Shown: positions 46,607 to 57,046, counted from the first letter of the stretch. The stretch: 64,000 nucleotides of DNA from Pseudoalteromonas sp. SMS1 (GCF_021530565.1 NZ_JAKGBI010000003.1:248001-312000), one strand, 5' to 3'. Notes: generated by a model from the letters alone, not told the origin. Numbers and translations are program-made.

Positions 46607-47935
46607 ATGTATAGAGTGATTGATAAACAGGCGTTATTAAAACGCCTGTTTTTGTATTTTCTTCCCCTAACCTTGATTGGGATTTTACTGGGTGCACCAT
46701 TCGTATTGTTGTTTTTGGGAGCATCCGTTCTGCTATTTTGGCATTTTAAACAACTCTATAAGTTGAGTGATTGGTTGATCAACCAGCGCAGTTTTAACCC
46801 ACCTGAAGGATCTGGTGCTTGGGAGCAGATTTTTGAAGGGATTTATCATCTACAACATCGCAATCGTAAAAAGCGCAACGAATTGGCTGTATTGATCCGC
46901 CGTTTTCGCGAAGGCGCAGAAGCGGTGCCTGATGCGGTGATCGTGATGCAGCAAGATCTCAGCATTATTTGGTGTAACCAATTGGCACTTAAGATCTTGG
47001 GGTTGCAATGGCCGACAGATCATGGGCAGCGTCTAGATAATTTGATCCGTGATCCGAAGTTTGTAAAGTATATGCAAGAGCACGACTTTACGGATCCATT
47101 GGAATTGGAGAGTGGTCAAATTGGAGAACGTGTTCTCGAGTTTCGTGTTATGCCCTACGCTGAGCAATTAATGATGGTGGTCAGGGACATTTCAAGACTG
47201 AAAAAACTTGAACAAATGCGCAAAGATTTCGTCGCCAATGTCTCCCATGAATTACGTACGCCATTGACTGTGGTAACGGGTTATCTAGAGATGATGGAAG
47301 GCGATCAAATGCCGCCGCCAGCGATGTGGAATAAAGCGCATAATACGATGATCGAGCAATGTAAGCGTATGGACAGCCTAGTGAATCAACTGCTGTCTTT
47401 ATCTCGTATTGAAGGGGACCGTGATCAAGGCAATGACAAGGCGGTCAATGTGCCTGACATGCTCAAGCTTATCCATACAGAAGGACTGTCTCTCAATCAG
47501 GACAAGCACCACGATATTACCTTTGAGGTAGACGAAAGCTTGGACATAAAAGGGTGTATTGATGAGCTGCGCAGTGCATTTTCTAACTTGGTGTTCAATG
47601 CCATTCACTATACTAAACCCAATGGGAAAATAGTTGTAAAGTGGTATTTAGATGGAGAAAGCCCAGCATTTTCAGTAACAGACAATGGCGATGGTATTGC
47701 GCCTGAACACATTAATCGTTTAACAGAGCGCTTTTACCGTGTCGATAAGGCCCGTAGCCGTAAAACCGGCGGTTCGGGACTCGGGTTGGCTATCACTAAA
47801 CATGTGCTGAGCAGGCATGACTCACACCTAGAGATCCAAAGTACACTGGGAGAGGGATCTTGCTTCTCGTTCTCTTTCCCCAAAGAAAAACGTATTTTTA
47901 TGACATCTACAGAAAGTCATAAAAGTGTCATTTAA
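46607..47935 (+). CDS. phoR: Phosphate regulon sensor kinase PhoR
   Basis: A membrane histidine kinase for PhoB. The 442 residues show an N-terminal hydrophobic hairpin (LFLYFLPLTLIGILLGAPFV then VLLFLGASVLLFW), a PAS domain (AVPDAVIVMQQDLSIIWCN), the H-box FVANVSHELRTPLTVVTGY and ATP-binding motifs NAIHYT, DNGDGIAPEH and GGSGLGLAI. AGGAT lies 9 nt before the ATG. Its 3' end overlaps the Pho box of the next gene. Confidence 0.95.
   Translation: MYRVIDKQALLKRLFLYFLPLTLIGILLGAPFVLLFLGASVLLFWHFKQLYKLSDWLINQRSFNPPEGSGAWEQIFEGIYHLQHRNRKKRNELAVLIRRFREGAEAVPDAVIVMQQDLSIIWCNQLALKILGLQWPTDHGQRLDNLIRDPKFVKYMQEHDFTDPLELESGQIGERVLEFRVMPYAEQLMMVVRDISRLKKLEQMRKDFVANVSHELRTPLTVVTGYLEMMEGDQMPPPAMWNKAHNTMIEQCKRMDSLVNQLLSLSRIEGDRDQGNDKAVNVPDMLKLIHTEGLSLNQDKHHDITFEVDESLDIKGCIDELRSAFSNLVFNAIHYTKPNGKIVVKWYLDGESPAFSVTDNGDGIAPEHINRLTERFYRVDKARSRKTGGSGLGLAITKHVLSRHDSHLEIQSTLGEGSCFSFSFPKEKRIFMTSTESHKSVI
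47914..47931 (+). promoter_or_regulatory. Pho box driving the pstS-like gene
   Basis: AAGTCATAAAAGTGTCAT has two repeats 11 bp apart with a TAATTT -10 candidate 7 bp downstream. It sits within the last codons of phoR, so pstS can be induced independently of phoBR. Confidence 0.8.
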
Positions 47936-48013
47936 GAGTAATTTTATTGTAATTAACTGAGCGCACAATGAGCACCAGTTAAACAAATGGGACGAACAAT
48001 CGGAGTGACCCCA

Positions 48014-48982
48014 ATGAAATTTAAAAGCTTAGTTGCCGCAATGGGTGTGGCTGTAACAACATTGGTATCTACACAAGTTTCTGCACTTGATAAAAACTTA
48101 CCTGAGTACAACAAAACCAGCGGAATCTCGGGTAATTTTTCATCTGTGGGTTCAGATACGCTAGCAAACATGATGACGTTTTGGGCTGAAGAATATAAGC
48201 GTATTTACCCTAACGTGAATATTCAAATCCAAGCGGCAGGTTCTTCAACGGCACCTCCTGCTCTAACTGAAGCAACGGCAAACTTCGGCCCAATGAGCCG
48301 TAAGATGAAGTCGAAAGAAGTTGAAGCATTTGAAAAGCGTTACGGCTACAAACCTACTGAAGTACGTGTCGCAATCGATGCATTGGCAGTATTTGTACAC
48401 AAAGATAACCCAATCAAAGGACTTCGTATCGACCAAGTTGACTCTATTTTCTCATCTACTCGTAAGTGTGGTGGTGATAAGCAAGTTAACCGTTGGAGCG
48501 ATGTAGGCCTAAATGGTAACTGGGCTGCGAAAGACATTCAGCTTTATGGACGTAACTCAGTATCAGGTACTTACGGTTACTTTAAGAAAAAGGCACTTTG
48601 TAAAGGTGACTTCAGAAACAACGTAAACGAGCAACCAGGTTCTGCGTCTGTTGTACAGTCAATCTCTTCATCAGTGAACGCGATTGGTTATTCAGGTATC
48701 GGTTATAAGACGTCAGGTGTACGTACTGTACCACTGGCGAAAAAAGGCGACAACTTTGTTGATGCAACTTTAAACAATGTTGCAACTGGTAAGTATCCAC
48801 TTTCTCGCTTCTTATATGTTTATGTAAACAAGCACCCGAACAAGCCGCTTTCACCAATCGAAGCTGAATTCTTAAAGATGGTTCTTTCGAAAGAAGGCCA
48901 GAAGATTGTAGAAAAAGACGGTTATGTGCCACTTACTAACAAAATGGCAAGCCGCGAGCTTAAGAAGCTAGGTCTTCTATAA
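48014..48982 (+). CDS. PstS-like phosphate-binding protein
   Basis: A periplasmic substrate-binding protein of the PBP-like/PstS family. From ATG 48014 (GGAG 8 nt upstream) it has 322 residues, with a signal peptide ending near VSTQVSA. The phosphate-binding-type motifs [21 protein letters not shown] and [13 protein letters not shown] are visible. Its placement after phoBR with its own Pho box supports a phosphate role. No pstCAB genes follow; a terminator does, so it must work with a transporter encoded elsewhere or serve as a phosphate scavenger or sensor. Confidence 0.88.
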   Translation: MKFKSLVAAMGVAVTTLVSTQVSALDKNLPEYNKTSGISGNFSSVGSDTLANMMTFWAEEYKRIYPNVNIQIQAAGSSTAPPALTEATANFGPMSRKMKSKEVEAFEKRYGYKPTEVRVAIDALAVFVHKDNPIKGLRIDQVDSIFSSTRKCGGDKQVNRWSDVGLNGNWAAKDIQLYGRNSVSGTYGYFKKKALCKGDFRNNVNEQPGSASVVQSISSSVNAIGYSGIGYKTSGVRTVPLAKKGDNFVDATLNNVATGKYPLSRFLYVYVNKHPNKPLSPIEAEFLKMVLSKEGQKIVEKDGYVPLTNKMASRELKKLGLL

Positions 48983-48997
48983 ACTCAAATTTAAATT

Positions 48998-49023
48998 AAG
49001 CCGCTCATCTGAGCGGCTTTTTT
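48998..49023 (+). terminator. Rho-independent terminator after the pstS-like gene
   Basis: AAGCCGCTC and GAGCGGCTT arms with an ATCT loop, then T run. Confidence 0.95.
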
Positions 49024-49051
49024 GTGCCCATAAATTAAGTCTGTGGCACTG

Positions 49052-49291
49052 TTAATATTGGCCTGTCCTAATCTTTGAGAGCTCGTCAGCTTGGGCCTTA
49101 CAACTATTGTATTTCTCGACACATTCACCACTACAAATTTGTCTTGTCATCGTTTGCTCTGTCGAACTGAGGCTACAGTTTTGCTCACATTGATAGTTTT
49201 GTTGTGCACACTGATTCAACTCAGGCGAATTATTTTGATTGCTACAGGCCGCAAGTGTAAAAAATATAATCAGAAGAAGCGCAGTTCTCAT
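49052..49291 (-). CDS. Small cysteine-rich lipoprotein, unknown
   Basis: A 79-residue precursor with a lipoprotein signal (TALLLIIFFTLAAC, lipobox LAAC, C16). The ~64-residue mature part has six further cysteines (NQCAQ, YQCEQNC, RQICSGEC, YNSCK) in CxxxC-like spacing, suggesting a disulphide-knotted helical hairpin. The residue after the lipid Cys is Ser, so an outer-membrane location is likely. AGGAAA precedes the ATG. It stands alone, convergent with the pstS-like gene. No family is recognised. Confidence 0.7.
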   Translation of the reverse strand: MRTALLLIIFFTLAACSNQNNSPELNQCAQQNYQCEQNCSLSSTEQTMTRQICSGECVEKYNSCKAQADELSKIRTGQY

Positions 49292-49438
49292 AGTATTTCC
49301 TAATATGGCGTGATTTTAGAGGGTGTGGTTAATATTTATTATTAATACTTTGTTTAATTTAGCACACTTTATATTTACAAGCGTGGCTACGCGCAGAATA
49401 CTTGAATAATTTCAGTAAAGATGGGGAGTTTTAAAGAT

Positions 49439-49462
49439 AAAAAAGCGCCCTCTAAGGCGCTT
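49439..49462 (-). terminator. Rho-independent terminator after panC
   Basis: On the minus strand AAGCGCC and GGCGCTT pair around TTAGAG and are followed by T6, 26 nt past the panC stop. Confidence 0.9.
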
Positions 49463-49487
49463 AACATCGGTTTTTTTGGATTGAGCG

Positions 49488-50333
49488 TTAAGCGACTTGA
49501 ATATTGTCGATCAGCCTAACGTTGCCCAAAAAAGCAGCCGCTAAAATGACAAACTGGCTGTCTTCTTTCATTGCGGGCTTAAGCGTAGTGCGGTGCGCGA
49601 TAGAGAAATAATCCGGTGTCAGCCCGGCGTTTTCCAATTGCGATTTCGCTTCTAGTTCAAGATGATGAAAGTTACGTTCTCCTGCCTTTAATGCATCTGC
49701 TGCAAGGTTTAATACTTTATACAGTACTTTAGCAATGTCTTTTTCTTGCTCTGACAAGTAACCATTTCGGGAGCTCATTGCCAAACCGGACACTTCGCGT
49801 TGTGTCGGTACACCAATGATTTCAATTGGCATCGACAGATCATGCACCATCGTTTTGATCACTTGGAGCTGCTGGTAATCTTTCTCACCGAAGCATGCAA
49901 AGTCCGGTTGTACTAGGTTAAATAACTTAGTGACGACGGTTGCAACGCCTCTGAAGTGACCAGCACGGCTACCACCACAATATCCCTCAGATACACCGGG
50001 TACATCGACAAAACTTTGAGTGTTGAGTCCATTGGGGTATATGGTTGCTACACTGGGTGTGAAAACGATGTCTGTTTCCAGCTCGGCAAGCCCTTGTTTG
50101 TCTTGAGATAGGGTTCTCGGGTAGTTGTCTAAATCTTCGTTTTGGCCAAATTGCATTGGATTGACAAAAATGCTCACAACGACCTTGTCCGCAAGGGTTT
50201 TAGCCTTTTCAACCAAAGAGAAATGTCCTTGATGAAGATTGCCCATAGTTGGTACAAACGCGATGCTTTTACCTTGTTGACGCCATGCTTTTATTTGGCT
50301 TCTAAGAGACTTTATTTCAGTAATAGATTGCAT
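49488..50333 (-). CDS. panC: Pantothenate synthetase
   Basis: Condenses pantoate and beta-alanine with ATP to pantothenate. The nucleotide motif [33 protein letters not shown], the [14 protein letters not shown] loop and FGEKDYQQL then MSSRNGYL are typical. 281 residues. Its ATG overlaps the panB stop by one base, so the genes are coupled. Beta-alanine would come from PanP, encoded at 30 kb. Confidence 0.96.
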   Translation of the reverse strand: MQSITEIKSLRSQIKAWRQQGKSIAFVPTMGNLHQGHFSLVEKAKTLADKVVVSIFVNPMQFGQNEDLDNYPRTLSQDKQGLAELETDIVFTPSVATIYPNGLNTQSFVDVPGVSEGYCGGSRAGHFRGVATVVTKLFNLVQPDFACFGEKDYQQLQVIKTMVHDLSMPIEIIGVPTQREVSGLAMSSRNGYLSEQEKDIAKVLYKVLNLAADALKAGERNFHHLELEAKSQLENAGLTPDYFSIAHRTTLKPAMKEDSQFVILAAAFLGNVRLIDNIQVA

Positions 50334-51127
50334 TAGTTAAACTCGTGTTCACTGCCTGGGAAAGCGCCTGATTTAACATCATCGCAAAACTTTTTCACGG
50401 CATCTTGCATATTGCCTGTTTCTGCCAAGAAGTTTTTGGAGAACTTAGGAATATAGCCTGCTGAAATGCCTACTAAATCGTGCATTACCAAGATTTGGCC
50501 ATCCACTTCTTTACCTGCACCAATCCCAATTACTGGGATGTTAACAGCGGCAGTAATACGTTTAGCGAGACTCGGTGGCACACATTCGATGACCAGCATT
50601 TGTGCACCAGCGGACGCCAGTGCTTGTGCATCTGCAATCATTTGCTGTGCTTGTTCTTCTTCGCGACCCTGAATTTTAAAGCCGCCAAAGACATGGACAG
50701 ATTGAGGCGTGAGGCCCAAATGACCACATACAGGAATGCCTTGTTGAGTGAGCATCTGAATTGAATCCGTAAGCCAAGTGCCACCCTCTAATTTCACCAT
50801 ATTGGCGCCGCTGCGCATCAGTGTCGCTGCATTTTCGCAAGCATGTGTTGGATTCGAATAGCTCATGAACGGCATATCAGCAATCACAAATAACTCTTTA
50901 CTGCCTGCTCGCACACTGCGTGTATGATAAGCAATGTCAGCGGTGGTAACAGCGAGTGTATCTTCGCCACCTTGTAGTACCATACCAAGCGAGTCACCCA
51001 CGAGCACAACATCAACGCCATTTTCATGAAAAAGTTTAGCAAAACTAGCATCATATGCCGTTAAGGCGGTTATTTTTTCGCCTTGTTGCTTTTTCTTTGC
51101 GAGTGTTGAAACTGAAACTTTTGCCAT
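50333..51127 (-). CDS. panB: 3-methyl-2-oxobutanoate hydroxymethyltransferase
   Basis: Makes ketopantoate from alpha-ketoisovalerate and methylenetetrahydrofolate. 264 residues with [41 protein letters not shown] and [14 protein letters not shown]. It begins 1 nt after the folK stop and overlaps panC by one base. It is part of the pcnB-folK-panB-panC operon. Confidence 0.97.
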   Translation of the reverse strand: MAKVSVSTLAKKKQQGEKITALTAYDASFAKLFHENGVDVVLVGDSLGMVLQGGEDTLAVTTADIAYHTRSVRAGSKELFVIADMPFMSYSNPTHACENAATLMRSGANMVKLEGGTWLTDSIQMLTQQGIPVCGHLGLTPQSVHVFGGFKIQGREEEQAQQMIADAQALASAGAQMLVIECVPPSLAKRITAAVNIPVIGIGAGKEVDGQILVMHDLVGISAGYIPKFSKNFLAETGNMQDAVKKFCDDVKSGAFPGSEHEFN

Positions 51128-51128
51128 T

Positions 51129-51632
51129 TTATGTCTCCTTATTATGGGTCATGGGCAGCGATGTTAAACCATTACGTGGCAGGGTGGCTGCGATGTCTTT
51201 TAGTGCAGTACCATTTGGCAGGCATAACAGGGGGTCTAGTTCTAACAATGGAAATACAACAAACTCTCTGTCGCACAATCCATAATGCGGCACTGTTAGT
51301 CTTGGCGTGTCAATTGTTGTGTTATTAAACAACAAGATGTCCAAGTCTAATGTACGAGGACCCCATCTATTTTCTTTTCTTACTCGACCTTGCTGCTGTT
51401 CAATCATTTGAAGTTGGTCAAGTAGTTGCTCTGCGTCTAACGAAGTTGAGAATGTAGCAACAGCATTGACATAATCAGGCTGATCTTGAGGTCCCATTGG
51501 CTTTGAGCCGTAAAAACTAGAAACCTTCAATTCTGCTATATCAGGGTGGTTATGCAGCGTTTCGACCGCTTTATGTAACTGTGCCTGAGGCGCATATAAA
51601 TTTGCCCCAAGCCCTATGTAAACTATGTTCAT
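51129..51632 (-). CDS. folK: Hydroxymethyl-dihydropterin pyrophosphokinase
   Basis: A folate-synthesis kinase that pyrophosphorylates 6-hydroxymethyl-7,8-dihydropterin. The 167 residues include [26 protein letters not shown] and the signature [15 protein letters not shown]. It overlaps the pcnB stop by 4 nt. It lies between pcnB and panB as in E. coli; folate made here also feeds PanB. Confidence 0.96.
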   Translation of the reverse strand: MNIVYIGLGANLYAPQAQLHKAVETLHNHPDIAELKVSSFYGSKPMGPQDQPDYVNAVATFSTSLDAEQLLDQLQMIEQQQGRVRKENRWGPRTLDLDILLFNNTTIDTPRLTVPHYGLCDREFVVFPLLELDPLLCLPNGTALKDIAATLPRNGLTSLPMTHNKET

Positions 51633-53014
51633 GTATCTTGTTTAGGTTTTCTTCTTGGCTTATTACGATAACGACGCTTTGGGCGATCTTTTTGACCGAG
51701 GTTTTTCACCATATCCTTCTGTCCAGAGACATCTTGCTGGAGGTATTCAGTCCACCAGTCAGCCAGTGTTTGTTGCTCTGTTTCACCACTCTCAACGCGT
51801 AATAAAAGAAAATCGTAAGACGCTTTAAATTTAGGCTGCAAGCTCAGTCTATACGCTCTTTGGCCACTGCGTCTATCGAGTCTTTGTTGAATATGCCAAA
51901 TATCTCGAGCACCTAATGTAAAACGTTTAGGTACTGCAACGCGCTGGGCATTTTCACTCAATACTTGGCTAATGGCCTGCATAAATGCATCGTATTCAGA
52001 AATACCTTGCTGTTGCAGATGCGCAGCACGATTTCTTAGCGGGAACCACAACAACGCAGCATAGATAAATGCGGGAGTGACTTTCTTATTGCTATTAATC
52101 CGTGCATCAGTGTTAGCAAACATTTGTTGTACAAAGCGGCGTTCAAATTCACTGTTTTCTTGCGCTAAAATTTCTTCAAGGCTTGGGAACAACTCTTTAA
52201 ATAATCCAAGCTCTCTGAGCATAAGGAAGTTTGCTTCTGCCTTACCATTTAAAAATAGCTTCAACGTTTCCTCAAACAACCTGGCAGGAGGGATATTACC
52301 AAGCAGCGGAGATAGTTCTAAAATGGGTGAAAGTGTGGCTGGCGCAATGTCCATATCCAATTTAGTGGCAAAACGCACTGCGCGTAACATGCGCACTGGA
52401 TCTTCCCTATATCGGGTTTCAGGGTCACCGATTAATTCAATCCTTCTTGCTTTAATGGCATCGATACCACCTGCAAAGTCTCTCACGCCAAAATCTTTGA
52501 CCGAGTAGTAAAGGGCGTTAATTGAAAAGTCTCTGCGCTGTGCGTCTTCTTCAATGGTGCCGTAAACATTGTCACGCAGCAGTTGCCCTTGTTCACTTGC
52601 CTTACTTGTTGGGTCGCCCTCACTGTTAGTCGACATATGGTGTCCACGCATGGTCGCGACTTCGATCACTTCTCGACCAAAAACGATGTGGGCCAATCTA
52701 AAGCGGCGTCCAATCAGACGACAATTTCTAAAAAGGCGTTTAATTTCTTCTGGCGTTGCATTTGTTACAACATCGAAATCTTTGGGTTCAATACCTAACA
52801 AAATATCCCGAATACAACCACCCACAAGATAAGCGTCGTAACCGCCATCTTTGAGCCTATAAAGCACTTTGATTGCATTGGGGCTAAATTGTTTGCGTGA
52901 GATATTATGCTCACTACGAGGGATTATCTGAGGTTGCGATTTTGCTTCCACGGTTCCCCTGTCTTGCTTTGACCCAACAATTTGCCGGCACAGCTTAAAA
53001 ATTTTAGAAATAAT
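51629..53014 (-). CDS. pcnB: Poly(A) polymerase I, probably with an AUU start
   Basis: Adds poly(A) tails that target RNA for decay. The class II nucleotidyltransferase core is YLVGGCIRDILLGIEPKDFD; RRFRLAHIVFG and EEDAQRRDFSINALYYS follow; the basic C-terminus (RPKRRYRNKPRRKPK) fits the family. The GTG at 53020 is only 1 nt from AGGAG, whereas ATT at 53014 has a 7-nt spacing. Starting there, the sequence M-I-S-K-I-F-K-L-C-R puts Cys at position 9, exactly as in E. coli PcnB, whose start is a known AUU. folK overlaps its end. Confidence 0.9.
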   Translation of the reverse strand: MISKIFKLCRQIVGSKQDRGTVEAKSQPQIIPRSEHNISRKQFSPNAIKVLYRLKDGGYDAYLVGGCIRDILLGIEPKDFDVVTNATPEEIKRLFRNCRLIGRRFRLAHIVFGREVIEVATMRGHHMSTNSEGDPTSKASEQGQLLRDNVYGTIEEDAQRRDFSINALYYSVKDFGVRDFAGGIDAIKARRIELIGDPETRYREDPVRMLRAVRFATKLDMDIAPATLSPILELSPLLGNIPPARLFEETLKLFLNGKAEANFLMLRELGLFKELFPSLEEILAQENSEFERRFVQQMFANTDARINSNKKVTPAFIYAALLWFPLRNRAAHLQQQGISEYDAFMQAISQVLSENAQRVAVPKRFTLGARDIWHIQQRLDRRSGQRAYRLSLQPKFKASYDFLLLRVESGETEQQTLADWWTEYLQQDVSGQKDMVKNLGQKDRPKRRYRNKPRRKPKQDT

Positions 53015-53320
53015 AACCACTCTCCTAACTACTCTGAGTCCCCACCCGTAGCATCATTTATTGTAACTATCGAACGCCAACTATCGCTTTATTTTTGTAA
53101 AGTGTAGGCGAATTCATAAGGCTCGCTATGATATACGCAAACGCTTCTAAATTGAAGTTTCCCATGTGAATTAGCGATTAAATTTTCATCCAAGTTTTAT
53201 CAGTCTGTTTTTGTAAAATGCGGATGGGGTTTATTTTCAAGATAGCAATGATAGATTGCTGTTACTTCGCGTAAAATTTCAAGCAAGATTTTCCCAAGTT
53301 TGAGCGTGAATATGGGAGAT
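53015..53320. other. Intergenic region, ~306 bp
   Basis: Lies between gluQRS and pcnB on the minus strand and contains the pcnB ribosome site (AGGAG at 53022-53026) and presumably its promoter. No hairpin with a T run is visible after gluQRS, so readthrough from dksA-gluQRS is possible. No gene is seen. Confidence 0.6.
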
Positions 53321-54286
53321 TTAAAGAGGGGTGAAGGTGTAATGTAAATTATCTTGCTGAATAACTTGGATCTCTTTGTTATGGGGAAGATTAGCGCGTT
53401 GGTAATTGGAAATGGCCCACGTGAGCAGGGCATCGATACTATCAAACTGCAAATCAGAGAGACTAAAACCGAGAAATGTCAGCGCAGCCATTAAGGCTGG
53501 CAACGGGTTTTGATTATCGATTGCTGGCGCGTGGTTTTGTTTGGATAATTTAAACCCAGGTGTTGCGACGGCCAATGGCACGTGTGTAAAGTGTGGGGTG
53601 GGATAAGCGAGCTGCTTAAACAGGCTGATTTGTCGAGCCGTGGGCTCAAGTAAATCCGCACCGCGAACCACGTGAGTGATGCCTTGATCATGGTCATCGA
53701 CAACGACCACGAGTTGATAGGCGAAAAGACCATCTCTGCGCTTAATGATATAATCTTCGCGCGCAATGTCATCCGGGATTTGCACATGACCTTGCAAACC
53801 ATCCTCAAATTCCATTACGGGGTAATTTTGCTGCAAACGCAATGCATTGCTATCAAAACGATGATGTTCGGCTCGACAGTGGTTATCGTAATATCCTCCG
53901 CGTGCTTTAATTTGTTTTCTAGTACAAGTACAAGCATAAACATGCTGACAACTGACCAATGACGACAAGACATCTTGATAGAGCGTATGTCTTTGGCTTT
54001 GATATTCTACTTTGCCATCCCAGTGCAACCCATAGGCATCTAGGGTAGTTAGAATTGCATCGTCAGCTCCGGCTACGACTCTGGGGGTATCAATATCCTC
54101 TATTCTTACAAGCCATTGACCGTTATGTGCCTTAGCATCTAAATAACTGGCAAGTGCGGCAACTAAAGAACCGAAGTGAAGTGGGCCTGATGGAGAGGGG
54201 GCAAAACGGCCGCGATAGCCGTTGTGTTGAATACCCAGAGCTGCACAATCGCCTTGCTCCGGGTGTGTATCTTGTGAAATTTGCAT
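53321..54286 (-). CDS. gluQRS: Glutamyl-Q tRNA(Asp) synthetase
   Basis: A truncated GluRS paralogue that attaches glutamate to queuosine in tRNA(Asp). 321 residues: the HIGH-type motif in GRFAPSPSGPLHFGSL, the zinc-site cysteines in YACTCTRKQ with the second part NHCR, and the KMSKS-like GFKLSKQN. It lacks the anticodon-binding C-terminal half of GluRS. It follows dksA by 46 nt, as in many gammaproteobacteria. Confidence 0.94.
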   Translation of the reverse strand: MQISQDTHPEQGDCAALGIQHNGYRGRFAPSPSGPLHFGSLVAALASYLDAKAHNGQWLVRIEDIDTPRVVAGADDAILTTLDAYGLHWDGKVEYQSQRHTLYQDVLSSLVSCQHVYACTCTRKQIKARGGYYDNHCRAEHHRFDSNALRLQQNYPVMEFEDGLQGHVQIPDDIAREDYIIKRRDGLFAYQLVVVVDDHDQGITHVVRGADLLEPTARQISLFKQLAYPTPHFTHVPLAVATPGFKLSKQNHAPAIDNQNPLPALMAALTFLGFSLSDLQFDSIDALLTWAISNYQRANLPHNKEIQVIQQDNLHYTFTPL

Positions 54287-54332
54287 TTTCGGCGAAACTT
54301 AACCTTTGCTAACCGCTTTCTATCGCGTTTGA

Positions 54333-54776
54333 CTAGCCTCGGCCTTGTTGCTTTTCTCTAATTTCAGCAAGTGTCTTACAGTCAACGCAAAGGTCAGCTG
54401 TTGGCCTCGCTTCTAAGCGACGAATACCAATTTCAATACCACAAGAGTTACAGAAACCGAAATCATCTTCTTCAATCAACTGCAGTGTTTTTTCGATTTT
54501 CTTGATCAATTTACGCTCACGGTCACGTGTACGCAGTTCGAGAGAAAACTCTTCTTCTTGTGCTGCACGGTCTACAGGATCAGGGAAATTTGCCGCTTCA
54601 TCTTGCATGTGGTTCATGGTGCGATCAACTTCATTACGAAGGTCATTGCGCCACGCTTCTAATATTTTTTTAAAATGAGCTAGCTGTGCCTCGCTCATAT
54701 ATTCTTCGCCCGGCTTTTCTTGGTAAGGTTCTAAACCGGCCTGAGCCAATAACCCTAGTTTTTTCTGGTCTGGCAT
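54333..54776 (-). CDS. dksA: RNA polymerase-binding factor DksA
   Basis: Binds the RNA polymerase secondary channel and potentiates ppGpp. 147 residues. The coiled coil carries the tip acids in [15 protein letters not shown]. The zinc finger is CNSC with a second pair CVDC, so this is the four-Cys canonical DksA. It lies upstream of gluQRS and downstream of sfsA, the standard order. It is functionally linked to spoT and rpoZ in the same window. Confidence 0.97.
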   Translation of the reverse strand: MPDQKKLGLLAQAGLEPYQEKPGEEYMSEAQLAHFKKILEAWRNDLRNEVDRTMNHMQDEAANFPDPVDRAAQEEEFSLELRTRDRERKLIKKIEKTLQLIEEDDFGFCNSCGIEIGIRRLEARPTADLCVDCKTLAEIREKQQGRG

Positions 54777-54940
54777 AGCATTCTCCTAAATCCTTAATAA
54801 ACAACCCCAGCTAACGCCGGCGGCTATAAATAGCAAAATCTTCACCCCTTAGCAAACACTTTTTAATCATTTACTGTTCTCAGACAAGCCTTTGACATGA
54901 AGTTTTTAACGCCAGAGATATAAGGGTGAACTTATTTTTT

Positions 54941-55651
54941 TCAAGTGTCTAAAACAGATAGTTGCTTAATAACTTTGACTTCGTTAGGTGTAACTTGCGC
55001 TTTATAGGCATAAATTTCAACCCCTTGCAGTCTTGCATCGGCAATTAACTGCGCATACTTTTTATCAATGTGTTGTGCTGGCGTCACCGTTTCAATGCCA
55101 TTATGCATGACGATAAATAGCAACACTGCTCTTTGATTACGTTGTTTTATGTGCATAAGCTCACGCAAATGCTTTTGCCCTCGTACTGTTTCTGCATCAG
55201 GAAAGAAGCCCGCACCATCAGATTCCAATAAAGTCACTGACTTCACTTCTACATAGCAGTCAGGTTTCCCTTCTGTGCTTAATAAAATATCTATTCGGCT
55301 ATTCTCATGGCCATACTTTATTTCGCTGGCAAGGCTTTGGTATCCAGTTAATTCTGAGATTACATCTTGCTCTATTGCCTCAATAGCCACTTTATTGGCC
55401 ATGTTGGTATTGACACAAATAAGATGACCTTGCTCGTTTTCGGTTACTTCGAGAGAGTGCGGATATTTGCGTTTAGTATTGTCACTGGTCGAATAGTATG
55501 CGCGAAATCCAGCGTCTGCACACCCTGTCATTTTTCCCGTATTTGCGCAGTGAACGGTAAACTCTTCTCCGTTATCTTTACGTAAGTCGACGAGAAATCG
55601 TTTATAACGTTTTAACAGGGTTGCACTTTTCAGCTCAGATGAAAATTTCAT
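54941..55651 (-). CDS. sfsA: Sugar fermentation stimulation protein SfsA
   Basis: A conserved protein of uncertain biochemical role with DNA-binding and nuclease-like features. The 236 residues include [32 protein letters not shown] and the C-terminal PD-(D/E)XK-like block [13 protein letters not shown]. It is next to dksA, as in E. coli. It is divergent from pepB across an 81-bp spacer. Confidence 0.92.
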   Translation of the reverse strand: MKFSSELKSATLLKRYKRFLVDLRKDNGEEFTVHCANTGKMTGCADAGFRAYYSTSDNTKRKYPHSLEVTENEQGHLICVNTNMANKVAIEAIEQDVISELTGYQSLASEIKYGHENSRIDILLSTEGKPDCYVEVKSVTLLESDGAGFFPDAETVRGQKHLRELMHIKQRNQRAVLLFIVMHNGIETVTPAQHIDKKYAQLIADARLQGVEIYAYKAQVTPNEVKVIKQLSVLDT

Positions 55652-55732
55652 AGTTTAATCGCATTCGTTTGGGGCTGTTGTGATGGTGGTGTACACTGAC
55701 CATAATCTACAAGCGTAAGAGTGAAAATCTAT

Positions 55733-57028
55733 ATGTCTGAAAAATTTATTGTTCGCCTAAGTGAACAAGCACCAGCTGCACATTGGGGCAGCAATGCATC
55801 ACTGTCATTTGACGAACAGGGTGCAACGATTCATTTAGTCGAGCAAGAAACCTTAAAGCATATTCAAAAAGCGGCTCGTAGCCTAGCACAACAAGGTATT
55901 CCAGCGGTAGAGCTAAGTGGTGAAGCTTGGTGTACTGAATCCCAGTGGGCTTTTTATCAAGGCTATGTGAGCCCTAAGCAGCTTGACCCTGTCACTTTTG
56001 TTGACAACGCACAATCAGATCTTAAAGAGCTCGTCGCGTTGCAGCGTGCTGCAATTTGGACGCGTGAGATGATCAACGGCACAGCAGAAGACATCTATCC
56101 AGAAAGTCTAGCAGGAAAAGCGGCAGAGTTTATACAATCTTTAGCTCCAGAACATGTTAGCTACCAAATTATTAAAGGTGATGCGCTATTAGAGCATCAG
56201 TGGATTGGTATTCATGAAGTTGGTCGGGGTAGTGAAAGACCTCCTGTATTGCTTGAGCTTGACTTCAATCCGACAGGCGATGAAGATGCGCCGGTAAGCG
56301 CAGCATTAGTTGGTAAAGGGATTACCTTTGATTCGGGCGGCTACTCAATTAAGCCGAGCGAAGGCATGTTAACAATGAAATGCGATATGGGCGGCGCGGC
56401 AACAGTTACAGCTGGCCTTGCTTTGGCTATTCAGCGTGGCATTGAGAAGCGCATCAAGCTATTTTTGTGCTGTGCAGAAAACCTGATCTCTGGTCATGCC
56501 TACAAGCTTGGTGACATTTTAACCTATAAGAATGGGACTACCGTTGAAATCGTAAACACCGATGCCGAGGGGCGTTTGGTACTTGCGGATGGCCTCATGG
56601 CTGCTGGTGAGACTGGTGCGCCGTTAATCATTGATGCTGCAACGCTGACGGGCGCTGCATTGGTTGCGGTTGGTCAAGAATATAATGCCCTGTTTGGTTT
56701 GGACAAAGAGCTTGTAAATGAGGTCCAACAATTTGCAAGCGAAGAGTTTGAAGCGGCGTGGCCACTGCCTCTTGAAAAGTGGCACCAAAATAACTGTCCT
56801 TCAGCATACGCTGATACGGCAAATAGCCGTGCGCAAAAAGGAGGGGGCTTTGGCGGCGCTTCCAATGCAGCGGGTTTTCTATCACGCTTTGTGCCAAATG
56901 AAGGTCAAGGCTGGGTACACATCGACCTTGCTGCGTCTTTCCAAAACAGCGCGGGTTCACAATGGTCCTCAGGTGCAACGACATTAGGGATGCGCACTGT
57001 CGCGCGTACTTTAATAGCAAAAGCCTAA
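55733..57028 (+). CDS. pepB: Aminopeptidase B (M17 family)
   Basis: A cytosolic leucyl-aminopeptidase-family peptidase releasing N-terminal residues with two metal ions. 431 residues: VGKGITFDSGGYSIKPSEGM, KCDMGGAATV and the family signature NTDAEGRLVLADG hold the metal ligands. Sequence and length match PepB rather than PepA. The frame opens with a GTG at 55721, but ATG 55733 fits the family N-terminus. Confidence 0.94.
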   Translation: MSEKFIVRLSEQAPAAHWGSNASLSFDEQGATIHLVEQETLKHIQKAARSLAQQGIPAVELSGEAWCTESQWAFYQGYVSPKQLDPVTFVDNAQSDLKELVALQRAAIWTREMINGTAEDIYPESLAGKAAEFIQSLAPEHVSYQIIKGDALLEHQWIGIHEVGRGSERPPVLLELDFNPTGDEDAPVSAALVGKGITFDSGGYSIKPSEGMLTMKCDMGGAATVTAGLALAIQRGIEKRIKLFLCCAENLISGHAYKLGDILTYKNGTTVEIVNTDAEGRLVLADGLMAAGETGAPLIIDAATLTGAALVAVGQEYNALFGLDKELVNEVQQFASEEFEAAWPLPLEKWHQNNCPSAYADTANSRAQKGGGFGGASNAAGFLSRFVPNEGQGWVHIDLAASFQNSAGSQWSSGATTLGMRTVARTLIAKA

Positions 57029-57046
57029 TCGCTGCATAAAATAAAG

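Noticed and set aside
53200..53445. 81-codon frame overlapping the end of gluQRS
   Set aside because: Same-strand, other-frame overlap with a conserved synthetase; no family signature and no ribosome site.
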